Of a stretch of 55,088 nt of DNA, positions 1 to 8,655 are shown piece by piece (the first letter of the stretch is position 1; every line of letters starts with the position of its first letter). A program made the position numbers and the translations under genes. The notes below the pieces were generated by a model. It was not told where the DNA came from, did no database searches, and worked only from the letters and a program-made list of their open reading frames with translations. This stretch comes from Candidatus Aenigmatarchaeota archaeon (GTDB lineage: Archaea > Aenigmatarchaeota > Aenigmatarchaeia > QMZP01 > JAFGSV01): positions 94,961-150,048 of the forward strand of contig JAFGFG010000001.1 in assembly GCA_016931255.1 (NCBI GenBank), written 5' to 3'.

Positions 1-555
1 AAAGAAGGCAATTCAATAGGCGTGAGAGGCCCGTACGGGAAGGGTTTCTCGCATGTGAAGGACTGTATAATGGTGGGCGGGGGAATAGGCATGCCTCCTC
101 TCATGAATCTCAGCGAGTCCATGGACGGGAACATGAGAATGCTTCAGGGTGCAAGGACAAAGAACAGGCTGATTTTCACGGACAGACATGATATGATGAC
201 AGCAACAGACGACGGCAGCGAAGGCCACAGGGGATTCGTGACAGATCTCCTGGAAAAGGAAATACTCAAGAAGAAGCCCAGGATTGTCTACACATGCGGC
301 CCGGAGCTCATGATGGTAAAGGTCATGGAAATATGCAAAAGGCACGGCGTCGGCATGGAAGCGTCGCTTGAAAGATACATGAGATGCGGAATAGGCATTT
401 GCGGTTCATGCGTCTGCGGGAAGAGCATCGTATGCCTTGACGGTCCGGTATTCACAATGGAGCAGCTGGAGAAAAATCCGGATTTCGGGAAGCATGCGCT
501 TTCAAGGTCCGCAAAAAAGCTGACGCTCGGGGAATACTACGGAGGGAAGGAATGA
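1..555 (+). CDS. pyrK: Dihydroorotate dehydrogenase electron transfer subunit (5' truncated by window edge)
   Basis: The frame is open from base 1, so the start lies outside the window; about 184 residues are visible. PyrK passes electrons between the FMN of dihydroorotate dehydrogenase and NAD(H) through FAD and a [2Fe-2S] cluster. Visible are the flavin/NAD-binding stretch GVRGPYGKGF and GGGIGMPPL, the CGPELMM nucleotide-binding end, and the C-terminal cluster loop CGIGICGSCVCG followed by a fourth cysteine before LDGPVF. The family is about 250 residues long, so the N-terminal flavin barrel is missing. It overlaps pyrC by ATGA. HydG at 20518 is a homologue and shares the GPYGKGF motif almost base for base; the downstream pyrC-pyrE-pyrF genes favour PyrK here. 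Confidence 0.88.
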   Translation, partial: KEGNSIGVRGPYGKGFSHVKDCIMVGGGIGMPPLMNLSESMDGNMRMLQGARTKNRLIFTDRHDMMTATDDGSEGHRGFVTDLLEKEILKKKPRIVYTCGPELMMVKVMEICKRHGVGMEASLERYMRCGIGICGSCVCGKSIVCLDGPVFTMEQLEKNPDFGKHALSRSAKKLTLGEYYGGKE

Positions 556-1754
556 ACATACTGATACGGAATGCGCTCACCCCGGACAGCGGGAGGCTGA
601 GGAAATGCGACCTGAGGATATCAGGTGAGAGGATAGATGATTTCTCTTTCACAGACATGGAACCGGAGGATGATAACGAGGTAATGGATGCCGAAGGCCT
701 TCTCATGCTTCCGGGCATCATAGACCCCCATGTCCATCTCAGGGAACCGGGACTGACTCACAAGGAGGATTTCATGACTGGCTCTCATGCAGCCGCGGCA
801 GGAGGCGTGACAACTGTGCTGGACATGCCGAACAGCATCCCTCCGGCGAAGACAGCCGCCGGCATAGAGGAGAAAAGGAAGCTTTCAAAAGGGATGGTCG
901 TCAACCATGCATTTCATATATGCGGATTTCCCGGTACAATCAGCGAGGTATCAAAAGCAAAAAATGTCCCTGCCACCAAGGTCTTCATGAATGACACGAC
1001 CGGCTGCCTTATGGTAAGCGACAGGTACCATCTCATGAACATATTCAGCCAGTCGCGTCTTGTCGCAGTGCATGCTGAAGGAGAGAAAGTCAGTGAGGCA
1101 ATAGACATCTCATCGAGGACAGGAAAGCCTGTTTACTGCTGCCACATATCAGCGGGAAGCGAAATAATCATGATAAATAATGCAAAAGCAGACAGCAGGA
1201 AAGTATTCTGCGAGGTCACCCCTCATCATCTTTTTCTCAACAGGAAAAACGACAGGAGTCCGTTCACCAAGATGAAGCCGCCGCTCAAGAGCGAGGCTGA
1301 TGTGGAATCACTCTGGAAAGCGGTTAACGACGGCATTGTGGATACCATCGGCTCCGACCATGCGCCCCATACGGTAGCTGAAAAGGAATCCGGAAATCCC
1401 CCATTCGGGGTCCCGGGTCTGGAAACATCACTTCCCCTTATGCTTACTGCAGTCAGGGACAGGAAGACTTCATACGGAAAGGTGCTGGACCTGATGTGCA
1501 GGAACCCCGCGAAAATATTCGGCATCTCCGGAAGGGGAGAGATACGGAAGGGAAATTATGCGGATATCGTACTGGCTGACATTAAGGGAACGAAGAAGGT
1601 CGAAGGCAGTAAGCTTTTCACCAAGTGCAAATGGTCGCCGTTCGAGGGGATGGAGCTCACCGGATGGCCCAAATATACATTCGTCAACGGAAAGCTCGTG
1701 TATGACAGCGGCAGGATAAACGAGATTCCTGCCATGGAGGCGGAAATCGCATGA
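552..1754 (+). CDS. pyrC: Dihydroorotase
   Basis: Forms dihydroorotate from carbamoyl aspartate, the third step of pyrimidine synthesis, in the cytosol. At 400 residues it has the length of class I dihydroorotases of the amidohydrolase superfamily. The metal-binding HxH is in DPHVHLREPG (H60, H62), the probable carbamylated lysine is in KVFMND near residue 143, and the catalytic aspartate is in GSDHAPH near residue 268. The start ATG overlaps the pyrK stop (ATGA) and its stop overlaps the pyrE start in the same way, so the genes are translationally coupled. No key residue appears to be missing. Confidence 0.95.
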   Translation: MNILIRNALTPDSGRLRKCDLRISGERIDDFSFTDMEPEDDNEVMDAEGLLMLPGIIDPHVHLREPGLTHKEDFMTGSHAAAAGGVTTVLDMPNSIPPAKTAAGIEEKRKLSKGMVVNHAFHICGFPGTISEVSKAKNVPATKVFMNDTTGCLMVSDRYHLMNIFSQSRLVAVHAEGEKVSEAIDISSRTGKPVYCCHISAGSEIIMINNAKADSRKVFCEVTPHHLFLNRKNDRSPFTKMKPPLKSEADVESLWKAVNDGIVDTIGSDHAPHTVAEKESGNPPFGVPGLETSLPLMLTAVRDRKTSYGKVLDLMCRNPAKIFGISGRGEIRKGNYADIVLADIKGTKKVEGSKLFTKCKWSPFEGMELTGWPKYTFVNGKLVYDSGRINEIPAMEAEIA

Positions 1755-2389
1755 AAGAAAGGATAGCAAGGATACTTCTTGACATAAAGGCAGTCTCGAT
1801 AAATCCCGCGAAGCCCTTCAGGTACGCCTCCGGGATACTCAGTCCGATATACTGCGACAACCGCATGATAATGTCTTATCCCGGCAGGAGAAAGGAAGTC
1901 ACAGACGCGTTCGTCAGCGTGATAGAAGAGAACAGCCTGACATTCGACATAGTCGCCGGAACCGCCACCGCAGGAATACCCCATGCAGCATGGTTAGCAG
2001 AACGGCTTGGGAAGCCGATGATATACATAAGATCCGACTCCAAGGACCACGGAAAGCAGAACCGGATAGAAGGGCTGCTTGAAAATGGAAAGAAAGTGAT
2101 AGTCATTGAGGATCTTATATCCACAGGAGGCAGTTCGGTTTCTGCAGTGGAAGCTGTAAGGGAATCAGGCGGAATCGTAGAAGACTGCATAGCGATATTC
2201 ACCTATGGAATGGAGAAGGCCGAAAAGAGATTCAAGGAGGCGAAATGCAGCCTGCATGCGCTGTCTGATTTCTCTGTCCTGATTGATGTTGCAGCTGAAG
2301 AGGGCTACATTGATAAGGACAAGGTCGAAATGGTAAAGAAATGGAATAAAGCGCCTTCGGAATGGGGAAAGGAGATGGGATTCGAATGA
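1751..2389 (+). CDS. pyrE: Orotate phosphoribosyltransferase
   Basis: Transfers the phosphoribosyl group of PRPP to orotate to give OMP. The PRPP-binding motif VIVIEDLISTGGSS is at about residues 116-129, and the N-terminal segment with FRYASGILSPIYCDNR is typical of archaeal and bacterial PyrE. At 212 residues the length is normal. It is coupled to pyrC and pyrF by 4-nt ATGA overlaps, in the biochemical order of the pathway. Confidence 0.95.
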   Translation: MKERIARILLDIKAVSINPAKPFRYASGILSPIYCDNRMIMSYPGRRKEVTDAFVSVIEENSLTFDIVAGTATAGIPHAAWLAERLGKPMIYIRSDSKDHGKQNRIEGLLENGKKVIVIEDLISTGGSSVSAVEAVRESGGIVEDCIAIFTYGMEKAEKRFKEAKCSLHALSDFSVLIDVAAEEGYIDKDKVEMVKKWNKAPSEWGKEMGFE

Positions 2390-3087
2390 CAGGACTTATC
2401 GCATTGAACAAGAGCATAATACCGTCATGTGACGTGGCAACGCTTGAAGAGCTGAGGGAGCTTGTAAAGCAGACCTGTAATGTTAAGGGAATAGGCGCAT
2501 ACAAGATAGGTTTCGAGCTCGTGATACCATTCGGCATGAAGAAAGTCCTGGAAGTGATAAGGGAGTTCACAGACATTCCTGTGATATACGACCACCAGAA
2601 GGCAGGAACAGACGTGCCTTTCGTGGGGGAGAAGTTCATCCGTGCATGCGAAGGCGCGGATGCTGTGATAATATTTCCGCAGGCAGGTCCTGAGACCGAA
2701 AAGGCTTTCATAAAGGCATCAATGGACGCGGGCATGAAAATAATAGTCGGAGGCGAGATGACCCATCCAGCATACCTTGCGGGTGATGGCGGCTATCTCA
2801 AAGACGACACGCCTGAAAGGATATACACGATTGCAGCTGAGATGGGCGTGACGGATTTCGTGGTTCCGGGAAACAAGCCTGAGATGATAAGGAAATACAG
2901 GAAGTTTCTGGTTTCAAAGGGAATCGACCCGGTATTCTACTCACCGGGACTTGTCGCTCAGGGAGGAAAAGTCTCTGATTCAGCAAAGGCTGCAGGAGAC
3001 AAATGGCACGCCATAGTCGGAAGGGGCATATACTCGCAGAAAGACATGAGGAAAGCAGCAGAGGAACTCGTGGACGCGCTGAAGTGA
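2386..3087 (+). CDS. pyrF: Orotidine 5'-phosphate decarboxylase
   Basis: Decarboxylates OMP to UMP, the last step of the pathway. The catalytic DxKxxD-type array is in YDHQKAGTDVP (D69, K72, D76), and the phosphate-binding end GLVAQGG lies before the C-terminus. I chose the ATG at 2386, which overlaps the pyrE stop as ATGA like the rest of the operon and has a GGAG about 13 nt upstream. An in-frame ATG at 2362 would add eight residues inside pyrE and is less likely. 233 residues. Confidence 0.93.
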   Translation: MTGLIALNKSIIPSCDVATLEELRELVKQTCNVKGIGAYKIGFELVIPFGMKKVLEVIREFTDIPVIYDHQKAGTDVPFVGEKFIRACEGADAVIIFPQAGPETEKAFIKASMDAGMKIIVGGEMTHPAYLAGDGGYLKDDTPERIYTIAAEMGVTDFVVPGNKPEMIRKYRKFLVSKGIDPVFYSPGLVAQGGKVSDSAKAAGDKWHAIVGRGIYSQKDMRKAAEELVDALK

Positions 3088-3092
3088 TTGTT

Positions 3093-3482
3093 ATGTACAA
3101 AGAATTTCTCAGGCGTGACAACAGGATAGCAGTCGTTGGCGCATCTTCCAATCACAATAAATGGGGATACCGCATTTACAGTCATCTTCTCAGGGGAGGC
3201 TTTAAGGTGTTCCCTGTAAACCCAAATGATGCTTCCATAGACGGCAATCCGTGCTTCCGTGACATTATCTCCATCCCGGAAAAGCCCGACCTTGTGATAA
3301 CCGTGGTGAAGCATGAGGTGACGGAATCCATTGTCAGGGAAGTGCACGAAGCAGGCGTAAAGATGGTGTGGATGCAGCCCGGGTCTGAATCCAGGAATGC
3401 AATAATATACTGCAAGGAGCATGGCATAGAGGTCGTATACAACTCATGCTACGTTGTTGACGGGCTGAAGGAAAACTGGTGA
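3093..3482 (+). CDS. CoA-binding domain protein (YccU-like)
   Basis: A 129-residue protein made of one Rossmann-like CoA-binding domain (CoA_binding_2 type). Visible are the nucleotide-binding turn IAVVGASSNHNKWGYRI at the N-terminus, GFKVFPVNPN, and the C-terminal VYNSC segment. Proteins of this family bind CoA or related nucleotides; no reaction is established. It starts 5 nt after the pyrF stop, so it is probably the last gene of the pyrimidine operon. A longer frame reaching into pyrF lacks a good start and is not preferred. Confidence 0.8.
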   Translation: MYKEFLRRDNRIAVVGASSNHNKWGYRIYSHLLRGGFKVFPVNPNDASIDGNPCFRDIISIPEKPDLVITVVKHEVTESIVREVHEAGVKMVWMQPGSESRNAIIYCKEHGIEVVYNSCYVVDGLKENW

Positions 3483-3534
3483 TTTTTTAAGGCACCTGAC
3501 CAATTAGATTACTATACATTTTGGAGGTTTTGAT

Positions 3535-3702
3535 ATGGTAAGTGTTGACGCAGACAAGTGCATCGGATGCGGCGCGTGCGCAGCCACATGCCCTGACGGA
3601 TTCGAGATGGGCGATGATGGAAAGGCTCGCGTGAAGAATGACACAGCAGCATGCGTGGAAGAGGCAATCTCTGCATGCCCTGTGGAAGCTATCAGCAAGT
3701 AA
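3535..3702 (+). CDS. Small single-[4Fe-4S] ferredoxin, Thermococcales type
   Basis: A 55-residue ferredoxin, preceded by a clear Shine-Dalgarno GGAGG at 3523-3527. The cluster ligands are C9, C12, C15 and C48 (CIGCGACAATCP and SACP). C19 and C40 match the disulfide pair of single-cluster ferredoxins such as that of Pyrococcus furiosus, but the second ligand is cysteine here, where P. furiosus has aspartate. It is the likely electron donor for the membrane-bound hydrogenase 0.6 kb downstream and for other ferredoxin-dependent enzymes; this link is inferred from context. Confidence 0.92.
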   Translation: MVSVDADKCIGCGACAATCPDGFEMGDDGKARVKNDTAACVEEAISACPVEAISK

Positions 3703-3704
3703 GC

Positions 3705-3729
3705 TTTTTGTTTTTATTTCAGGTTTTTA
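3705..3729 (+). terminator. T-rich tract after ferredoxin
   Basis: Three runs of five T interrupted by short A/G/C segments follow the ferredoxin stop directly. Archaeal RNA polymerase terminates at such T tracts, so this probably ends the ferredoxin mRNA, with possible read-through to the next gene, which has its own GGAG. Confidence 0.5.
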
Positions 3730-3744
3730 TTCGGAGTTGATTTA

Positions 3745-4017
3745 ATGGATGAAAAAGAACAGATGGAAGAAATGAAAAAAGGCTACGGTAAGTACGCCGC
3801 AAGCCAGGGATTCAGCTTGAACCCCGATAACGCGACAGTAGAAAGGATATGCAAAGGGCTTCTGATGAATCAGTCAAAGCACGGCGCAAGATACTGCCCG
3901 TGCAGGCTTGTCACGGGAAAGAAGGAAGACGACAGGAAGATAATCTGTCCATGTGCATATCACAAGGACGAAATCGCAAAGGACGGACACTGCCACTGCA
4001 ATCTTTTCGTGAAGTGA
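3745..4017 (+). CDS. ftrB: Ferredoxin:thioredoxin reductase catalytic subunit
   Basis: A 90-residue protein with the full cysteine pattern of the FTR catalytic chain: CPC (51-53), CPC (68-70) and CHC (83-85). By comparison with the plant enzyme, C51, C68, C70 and C83 would hold the [4Fe-4S] cluster and C53-C85 the active disulfide; C36 is extra. It would pass electrons from ferredoxin to a thioredoxin-like partner. No variable (FtrA-like) subunit is in the window, as is usual in archaea. GGAG lies 10 nt upstream of the ATG. Confidence 0.93.
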   Translation: MDEKEQMEEMKKGYGKYAASQGFSLNPDNATVERICKGLLMNQSKHGARYCPCRLVTGKKEDDRKIICPCAYHKDEIAKDGHCHCNLFVK

Positions 4018-4058
4018 AATACGCTCGTTTTTTAAATTTTTCCGCATAAAGAAAGTGA

Positions 4059-4307
4059 ATGGAAATTTTATCTCCTGAACATCGGAAAGACGTAGAGCTC
4101 TGTTTTCAGATGTGCAACGACTATCTCAGGGATGCCGCGAGGGCGGTGACCCTGAATAACGGCGAGGTCATGAAGCACATAGATGACGCCACGGAGGCCA
4201 TCCAGATGGCGGAGCCGTACGTCTCGGAAGGCATGCCTGAAATGGAGACTTATAGAAGCCTTCTGAAGAAATGCGACATAATGTGGTCCAGATACGGAAG
4301 CATCTAA
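4059..4307 (+). CDS. Small helical protein of unknown function
   Basis: 82 residues, predicted mostly alpha-helical, with two cysteines near the N-terminus (ELCFQMC). I do not recognise the family. A TATA-like TTTTTAAATTTT centred near 4033 is 26 nt from the ATG, so it probably has its own leaderless mRNA. It stands alone just before the hydrogenase operon. Confidence 0.65.
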   Translation: MEILSPEHRKDVELCFQMCNDYLRDAARAVTLNNGEVMKHIDDATEAIQMAEPYVSEGMPEMETYRSLLKKCDIMWSRYGSI

Positions 4308-4345
4308 CTGCTAACCAATAAATATACTATGTGACAATATTCTGT

Positions 4346-4861
4346 ATGGCCGTTCTAGTGGTTTCGTTCATCTTTTCAATGATTTTTTATTTAGCGCTGA
4401 CAGCAGGCTCCGGAACAGCATTCTACTACTGGAGCTCATCTGAGCTGATTACCGGCGTGTTCTTTTCCCTGATTGCAGCAGTTCTTGCAAAAAAGCTCAT
4501 CGGTTCTTCCGGCATAAAGCCTGGATGGCAGTTCATGAACCCCATAAGATGGGTGAAGTTTCTGGTATTCGCTTTCGGACCGTTCCTTTACAACCTTACC
4601 AAAGCCAACATAGACGTTGCCGGAAGAGTGATAACAGGACGAATAGACCCCGGCATAGTGAAAGTCAATACAGGACTGAAGAATGATTTCGGTCTGATGC
4701 TTCTGGCCAATTCCGTGACACTCACACCAGGCACGCTTTCAGTGGATGCTGACAGCAAGAGAAATCTCTACGTACATTGCATAAACCTTGAAAACAAGGA
4801 CAGGAAATGCGATAATGTCTGCGGTTCTTTCATAAAATGGGCAAGGAGGATAACGGAATGA
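4346..4861 (+). CDS. mbhA: Membrane-bound hydrogenase subunit A (MrpE-like antiporter subunit)
   Basis: First gene of the 14-gene membrane-bound hydrogenase operon. It resembles the MrpE/MnhE subunit of multisubunit Na+/H+ antiporters: two or three N-terminal membrane spans, then a soluble domain with NSVTLTPGTLSVD, the family hallmark. I chose the ATG at 4346 (171 residues) because a TATA-like AATAAATATACT at 4317-4328 sits about 25 nt upstream. An in-frame GTG at 4331 would lie almost on that box. The stop overlaps mbhB by ATGA. Confidence 0.9.
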   Translation: MAVLVVSFIFSMIFYLALTAGSGTAFYYWSSSELITGVFFSLIAAVLAKKLIGSSGIKPGWQFMNPIRWVKFLVFAFGPFLYNLTKANIDVAGRVITGRIDPGIVKVNTGLKNDFGLMLLANSVTLTPGTLSVDADSKRNLYVHCINLENKDRKCDNVCGSFIKWARRITE

Positions 4862-5118
4862 TACCTTACGAGTTCTTCCTCATGTCCGGATTCCTTGCAG
4901 TGCTTGTAATTACATCTGTACTCAGGGCATTCCTCGGAAGGACTTCGCCTGACAGGCTTGTCGCTGCTGACACAATAAACACACTTACAGTGGCCATACT
5001 CGTGCTTCTCGGAGCAGCATACGAGAACATAATGTACATAGACGTTGCCATAGTATATGCAATGCTTTCATTCGTTACCACTCTCTTCGTATCCAAGCAT
5101 CTGGAGGGCGGAAAATGA
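4858..5118 (+). CDS. mbhB: Membrane-bound hydrogenase subunit B (MrpF-like)
   Basis: 86 residues with three predicted membrane helices, and the MrpF-like segment PDRLVAADTINTLTVAILVL. Part of the antiporter module that lets the complex exchange Na+ for H+. The start overlaps the mbhA stop and the stop overlaps the mbhC start, each by ATGA. An upstream in-frame ATG at 4837 lies inside mbhA and is not preferred. Confidence 0.9.
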   Translation: MIPYEFFLMSGFLAVLVITSVLRAFLGRTSPDRLVAADTINTLTVAILVLLGAAYENIMYIDVAIVYAMLSFVTTLFVSKHLEGGK

Positions 5119-5465
5119 TAAACGAGGTGCTTTATGCCATAATGGGTATAGGGATGTTTTTCCAGATGATGGGAACGCTCGCCCTCCACAGGTTCCCCGA
5201 TGTTTATACAAGAGTGCACGGAGCAACCAAATGCACCACATTCGGCTCCATGTTCCTTTACATAGGTGTCATGGCCTACAGCGCGCTCATGTACTTTTCA
5301 GGCGATGCAGTCTACCTTTCAATGGCTCTCCATATATTCATCGTGATGATTCTTATACTGCTTACGAATCCGACAGGCGCCCATGCCATAGCGAGGGCCG
5401 CTTACAGGAGCGGAGTGATGCCTGTAAAGGCAAAAGTCGACATGCTGAAAGGGGCTAAGTTATGA
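5115..5465 (+). CDS. mbhC: Membrane-bound hydrogenase subunit C (MrpG-like)
   Basis: 116 residues, three predicted membrane helices, with the MrpG/MnhG hallmark HRFPDVYTRVHGATKCTTFG. A structural part of the antiporter module. Overlaps both neighbours by 4 nt. Its place after the MrpF-like gene matches the Thermococcales mbh order. Confidence 0.9.
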   Translation: MINEVLYAIMGIGMFFQMMGTLALHRFPDVYTRVHGATKCTTFGSMFLYIGVMAYSALMYFSGDAVYLSMALHIFIVMILILLTNPTGAHAIARAAYRSGVMPVKAKVDMLKGAKL

Positions 5466-5719
5466 TAATAGACCAGATTGTGCACGGACTTCTGCTTGCG
5501 GGTGTGCTTTCAACGGCATTCATGGCGCTCAGGTGCAAAGACCTGCTGAATTCAGTGATATACCTTGCTGCAATGAGTCTTGTGCTCTCTGTGGAATTCT
5601 ATATGCTTCATGCGCCTGATGTGGCCATAGCGGAGGCTGCTGTCGGAGCAGGATTGTCAACAGCCATTTACGTGATCGCAATAAACCGGACGGAGAGGAT
5701 GGAAAATGGAAAGTCTTAG
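5462..5719 (+). CDS. mbhD: Membrane-bound hydrogenase subunit D (MrpA C-terminal/DUF4040-like)
   Basis: 85 residues, three predicted helices. The middle helix region LHAPDVAIAEAAVGAGLSTA is the motif of the hydrogenase/Mrp subunit family related to the end of MrpA, and carries the acidic residues expected in the ion path. It overlaps mbhC by 4 nt and mbhE by 14 nt. Confidence 0.88.
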   Translation: MIIDQIVHGLLLAGVLSTAFMALRCKDLLNSVIYLAAMSLVLSVEFYMLHAPDVAIAEAAVGAGLSTAIYVIAINRTERMENGKS

Positions 5720-5972
5720 GTACACTGTGCTTCTGGCATTCGCAGGACTGCTTCTTCTGACAATAATTTATCTGCACCCGGTCGGATTCCCGGGAGATGC
5801 ACCGATGGACGAATATTTCATAAGGAACAGCCAGTCCGAAACAGGCTCGAACAATGTCGTGACAGGCGTCCTCTTCGATTACAGGGGACTTGACACACTC
5901 GGTGAAGCCAGCGTGCTTTTCGCAGCAGCCAGCGGAGTGATGCTTCTTTTCAGGAGGAAGAAAAATGAATGA
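5706..5972 (+). CDS. mbhE: Membrane-bound hydrogenase subunit E
   Basis: 88 residues with an N-terminal and a C-terminal membrane helix and an exposed loop between them (NNVVTGVLFDYRGLDTLGE is the conserved MbhE/MrpB N-terminal motif). It overlaps mbhD by 14 nt and mbhF by 8 nt, which makes co-translation likely. Confidence 0.87.
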   Translation: MESLRYTVLLAFAGLLLLTIIYLHPVGFPGDAPMDEYFIRNSQSETGSNNVVTGVLFDYRGLDTLGEASVLFAAASGVMLLFRRKKNE

Positions 5973-6429
5973 AGGAATGTCCGCTATTGTGAAGACCATG
6001 TCAGTGCTGCTTATTATGCCTATGACAATCTTCGGAATGTACGTCATAATCCACGGGCATCTTACGCCAGGAGGCGGCTTCCCCGGAGGAGCTGTCATGG
6101 CGACAATGATGGCCATGCTGTTCGTTGCCTTCGGAGCTGAGAAATCAAAAAAATTCCTCGGAAAAGGCTCGCTTTCGACAATCGAGAGTCTCGGTCTCCT
6201 TGCTTTCGCAGCTGTGGCATTCATAGGCATACAGGCCACGTTCTTCAGCAACTTCCTCGCAAACAGCGCCTCATACTTCGGAATGAGCATCTCATACGGC
6301 CCGAACCCGGGTTATCTCAACAGCGGCGGCGTGCTTCCGTTAATGAACCTCGCCGTGGGCATTGAGGTATTTGCAGCCATAACGGCTATTGTTCTTGTCA
6401 TGCTTACTTACAGGGAGGAGAAATCATGA
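5965..6429 (+). CDS. mbhF: Membrane-bound hydrogenase subunit F (MrpB-like)
   Basis: 154 residues, four predicted membrane helices, with the MrpB/MnhB motif HGHLTPGGGFPGGAVMA. Belongs to the antiporter module of the complex. Overlaps both neighbours. Confidence 0.9.
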   Translation: MNEGMSAIVKTMSVLLIMPMTIFGMYVIIHGHLTPGGGFPGGAVMATMMAMLFVAFGAEKSKKFLGKGSLSTIESLGLLAFAAVAFIGIQATFFSNFLANSASYFGMSISYGPNPGYLNSGGVLPLMNLAVGIEVFAAITAIVLVMLTYREEKS

Positions 6430-6764
6430 TTGACATCCAGATGATTGCAGTCGTTGTTCTGATAGCGCTCGGTATCTCAGCTGCTGTACTGAAAAGAAAC
6501 ATGATAAAGGTCGTCATGGGCATAGGCGTGATGGGAAGCGGTGTTAACCTGTTCCTCGTGTCCATGGGATATGTTGAAGGAGGGGTCGCACCGATATTCA
6601 CTAACACCCCGAATCTCACGATGGTCCTTGCCACCCCGCAGGCGCTGACGCTCACCTCCATAGTCATAAGCCTTGCTGTGACTGCTCTGATGCTTTCATT
6701 CTCTGTCATGATATACTCGAAATACGGAAGCATTGACACAAGGAAAAGGAGGCTGAAGGAATGA
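6426..6764 (+). CDS. mbhG: Membrane-bound hydrogenase subunit G (MrpC/NuoK-like)
   Basis: 112 residues, three predicted membrane helices, of the NuoK/MrpC family. The segment MGSGVNLFLVSMGY and the later TPQALTLTSIVISLAV are the family hallmarks. The NuoK-like subunit lies beside the antiporter subunit MbhH in the known complex. 4-nt overlaps on both sides. Confidence 0.9.
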   Translation: MIDIQMIAVVVLIALGISAAVLKRNMIKVVMGIGVMGSGVNLFLVSMGYVEGGVAPIFTNTPNLTMVLATPQALTLTSIVISLAVTALMLSFSVMIYSKYGSIDTRKRRLKE

Positions 6765-8323
6765 TAGACGCATGGCTGGAATTCTGCTCGCAGAATGCGC
6801 CCGCGCTTGTCATAGCCATACCGCTGATTGCTGCATTCGCCACTCCGCTATTTTCAAGAATCAGCGAGAAGGTGAGGAACATATGGGTCGTACTCTCGCT
6901 TCTTGCGACATTCAGGGTGACAGCCACACTCCTTCACAACGTGCTTGACAACGGCCAGGTTGTATACACACTCGGCGCGTCTGTGCCCAGCCTCACCGCA
7001 CCGGATGGCTTCCCGTTCAGGATAATACTTCAGGCAGACGCGATGTCCGCTTTCATGGCCATAATATCAGTTTCAATGGCACTAATCGTCTGCATCTACT
7101 CGTTCAGGTTCATGGGAAAAAAGAGCGGGCTTGACAAGTATTTCGCGCTGCTGCTCGTCATGACAGCCGGAATGATAGGCCTTGTCACAACAGGCGACCT
7201 CTTCAGCATGTTCGTTTTCCTTGAGCTGCTTTCAGTGGCATCAGCCGCGATGATAGCGTATTACAGCAAAGGTGAGAGTGCCGAGGCTGCCTTCAAGTAC
7301 ATGGTAGTAAGCTCCATAGGCGCGCTCATGATTCTCTTTGCAGCAGGCATGCTCTACGGCCAGTACAACCTCCTCAACATAGCAGGGCTTGCCGGTGTCA
7401 TAGAGTTCACGCTCATCGACAAGATGGCTCTCGTACTCCTGTTCTCGGCATTCGCCCTCAAGTGCGGCGCTGTGCCCCTTCACATGTGGGTATCGGATGC
7501 ATACGGTGAAGCCCCTGCTCCTGTGTCGGCATTCCTTGTAGTGGCAAGCCAGGCAGGCCTTTACGCGCTTTTCAGGATATCGTTCACGCTCTTCGGCGGA
7601 CTTCCAGGCATAGCAACCATGGGCTGGGCGATGATAATATTCGGCCTGCTTTCGATGTTCGTGGGGGTTACGATGGCCATTCCGCAGAAGGACATCAAAA
7701 GGCTTATGGCTTATCATGCGGTTTCCCAGACAGGTTACATGCTGCTTGGCGTGGGAGTCGGTCTGGCTGTCATCAACGACATGGGGTCTCTTGCATTATT
7801 CGGTAAATCAGCCATGGAAGGCGGCATATTTCATGTGATAAATCATGCGATGTACAAGGGACTTCTGTTCCTCACAGCCGGCGCAATAATATACAGGACT
7901 GGTACGAAGAACCTCAACGAGATGAGCGGGCTTGCACACACGATGCCGCTGACAACAATATTCTTCATAGTGGGGGCGCTTTCAATTGCAGGACTTCCCC
8001 CGTTCAACGGTTTCGCATCAAAGCTTATGATATACGAGTCAGTGTTCCTATTCAATCCGCTGTTCGCGGTGATAGCAATGGTTGTGAGCATACTGACGCT
8101 CGCATCTTTCGTAAAGGTATTCCACTCGGCTTTCATGGGACCGAAGGTCAGCAAATCCGCCAAAGGCGGGGAAGTGCCATTGTCGATGTGGTTCGTAATG
8201 GGGATACTCGCAGTGCTTATAATATTCTTCGGCATATTCCCTGATGTCATGCTTGACAATCTGGTCACGCCTGCAGTGGACGCTCTCCTGAATCAGGCCG
8301 GCTACATAGGAGGCGTGATATGA
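6761..8323 (+). CDS. mbhH: Membrane-bound hydrogenase subunit H (MrpD/NuoN-type antiporter subunit)
   Basis: 520 residues, about 14 membrane helices, of the proton-conducting family shared by NuoL/M/N and MrpA/D. Characteristic segments are FVFLELLSVASAAMIAYY (the TM5 glutamate), LKCGAVPLHMWVSDAYGEAPAPVSAF (the TM7 lysine region) and the H-containing FHVINHAMYKGLLF. This is the main ion pump of the module. Normal length, no visible lesion. Confidence 0.94.
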   Translation: MIDAWLEFCSQNAPALVIAIPLIAAFATPLFSRISEKVRNIWVVLSLLATFRVTATLLHNVLDNGQVVYTLGASVPSLTAPDGFPFRIILQADAMSAFMAIISVSMALIVCIYSFRFMGKKSGLDKYFALLLVMTAGMIGLVTTGDLFSMFVFLELLSVASAAMIAYYSKGESAEAAFKYMVVSSIGALMILFAAGMLYGQYNLLNIAGLAGVIEFTLIDKMALVLLFSAFALKCGAVPLHMWVSDAYGEAPAPVSAFLVVASQAGLYALFRISFTLFGGLPGIATMGWAMIIFGLLSMFVGVTMAIPQKDIKRLMAYHAVSQTGYMLLGVGVGLAVINDMGSLALFGKSAMEGGIFHVINHAMYKGLLFLTAGAIIYRTGTKNLNEMSGLAHTMPLTTIFFIVGALSIAGLPPFNGFASKLMIYESVFLFNPLFAVIAMVVSILTLASFVKVFHSAFMGPKVSKSAKGGEVPLSMWFVMGILAVLIIFFGIFPDVMLDNLVTPAVDALLNQAGYIGGVI

Positions 8324-8655
8324 CAGGAATGATATTCACCCCCGCGGGATACTGGAACCCCATTGTATGGGTGGCTGTTGTAATCATAGCTTCAGTGATA
8401 GTATTCATGCTCAGGTCAACCGGAAGAAAGACATTCAAGAATGGTGCCCAGCAGATACCTTTCTACTCCGGAAACGAAGCCCCAAGAGGTCATATAAAGG
8501 CATCAAACATGTACTGGGGTTTCTTTGAGAGCCTTGAGAAGTACTACATTTGGCTGCGAAAGATGCACACAGGTATAATCAATGATTACGTATATTTCCT
8601 TGTCATTGTCATAGTCATACTGATGGCAGCGCTTGCATTGGGAGGATTGCTATGA
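8320..8655 (+). CDS. mbhI: Membrane-bound hydrogenase subunit I
   Basis: 111 residues with one membrane helix near each end and a polar middle that contains NMYWGFFESLEKYY, typical of MbhI, which bridges the antiporter module and the hydrogenase module. Overlaps mbhH and mbhJ by 4 nt each. Confidence 0.82.
   Translation: MTGMIFTPAGYWNPIVWVAVVIIASVIVFMLRSTGRKTFKNGAQQIPFYSGNEAPRGHIKASNMYWGFFESLEKYYIWLRKMHTGIINDYVYFLVIVIVILMAALALGGLL

Noticed and set aside
13-345. Antisense frame over pyrK
   Set aside because: Lies opposite clear PyrK motifs; no independent support.
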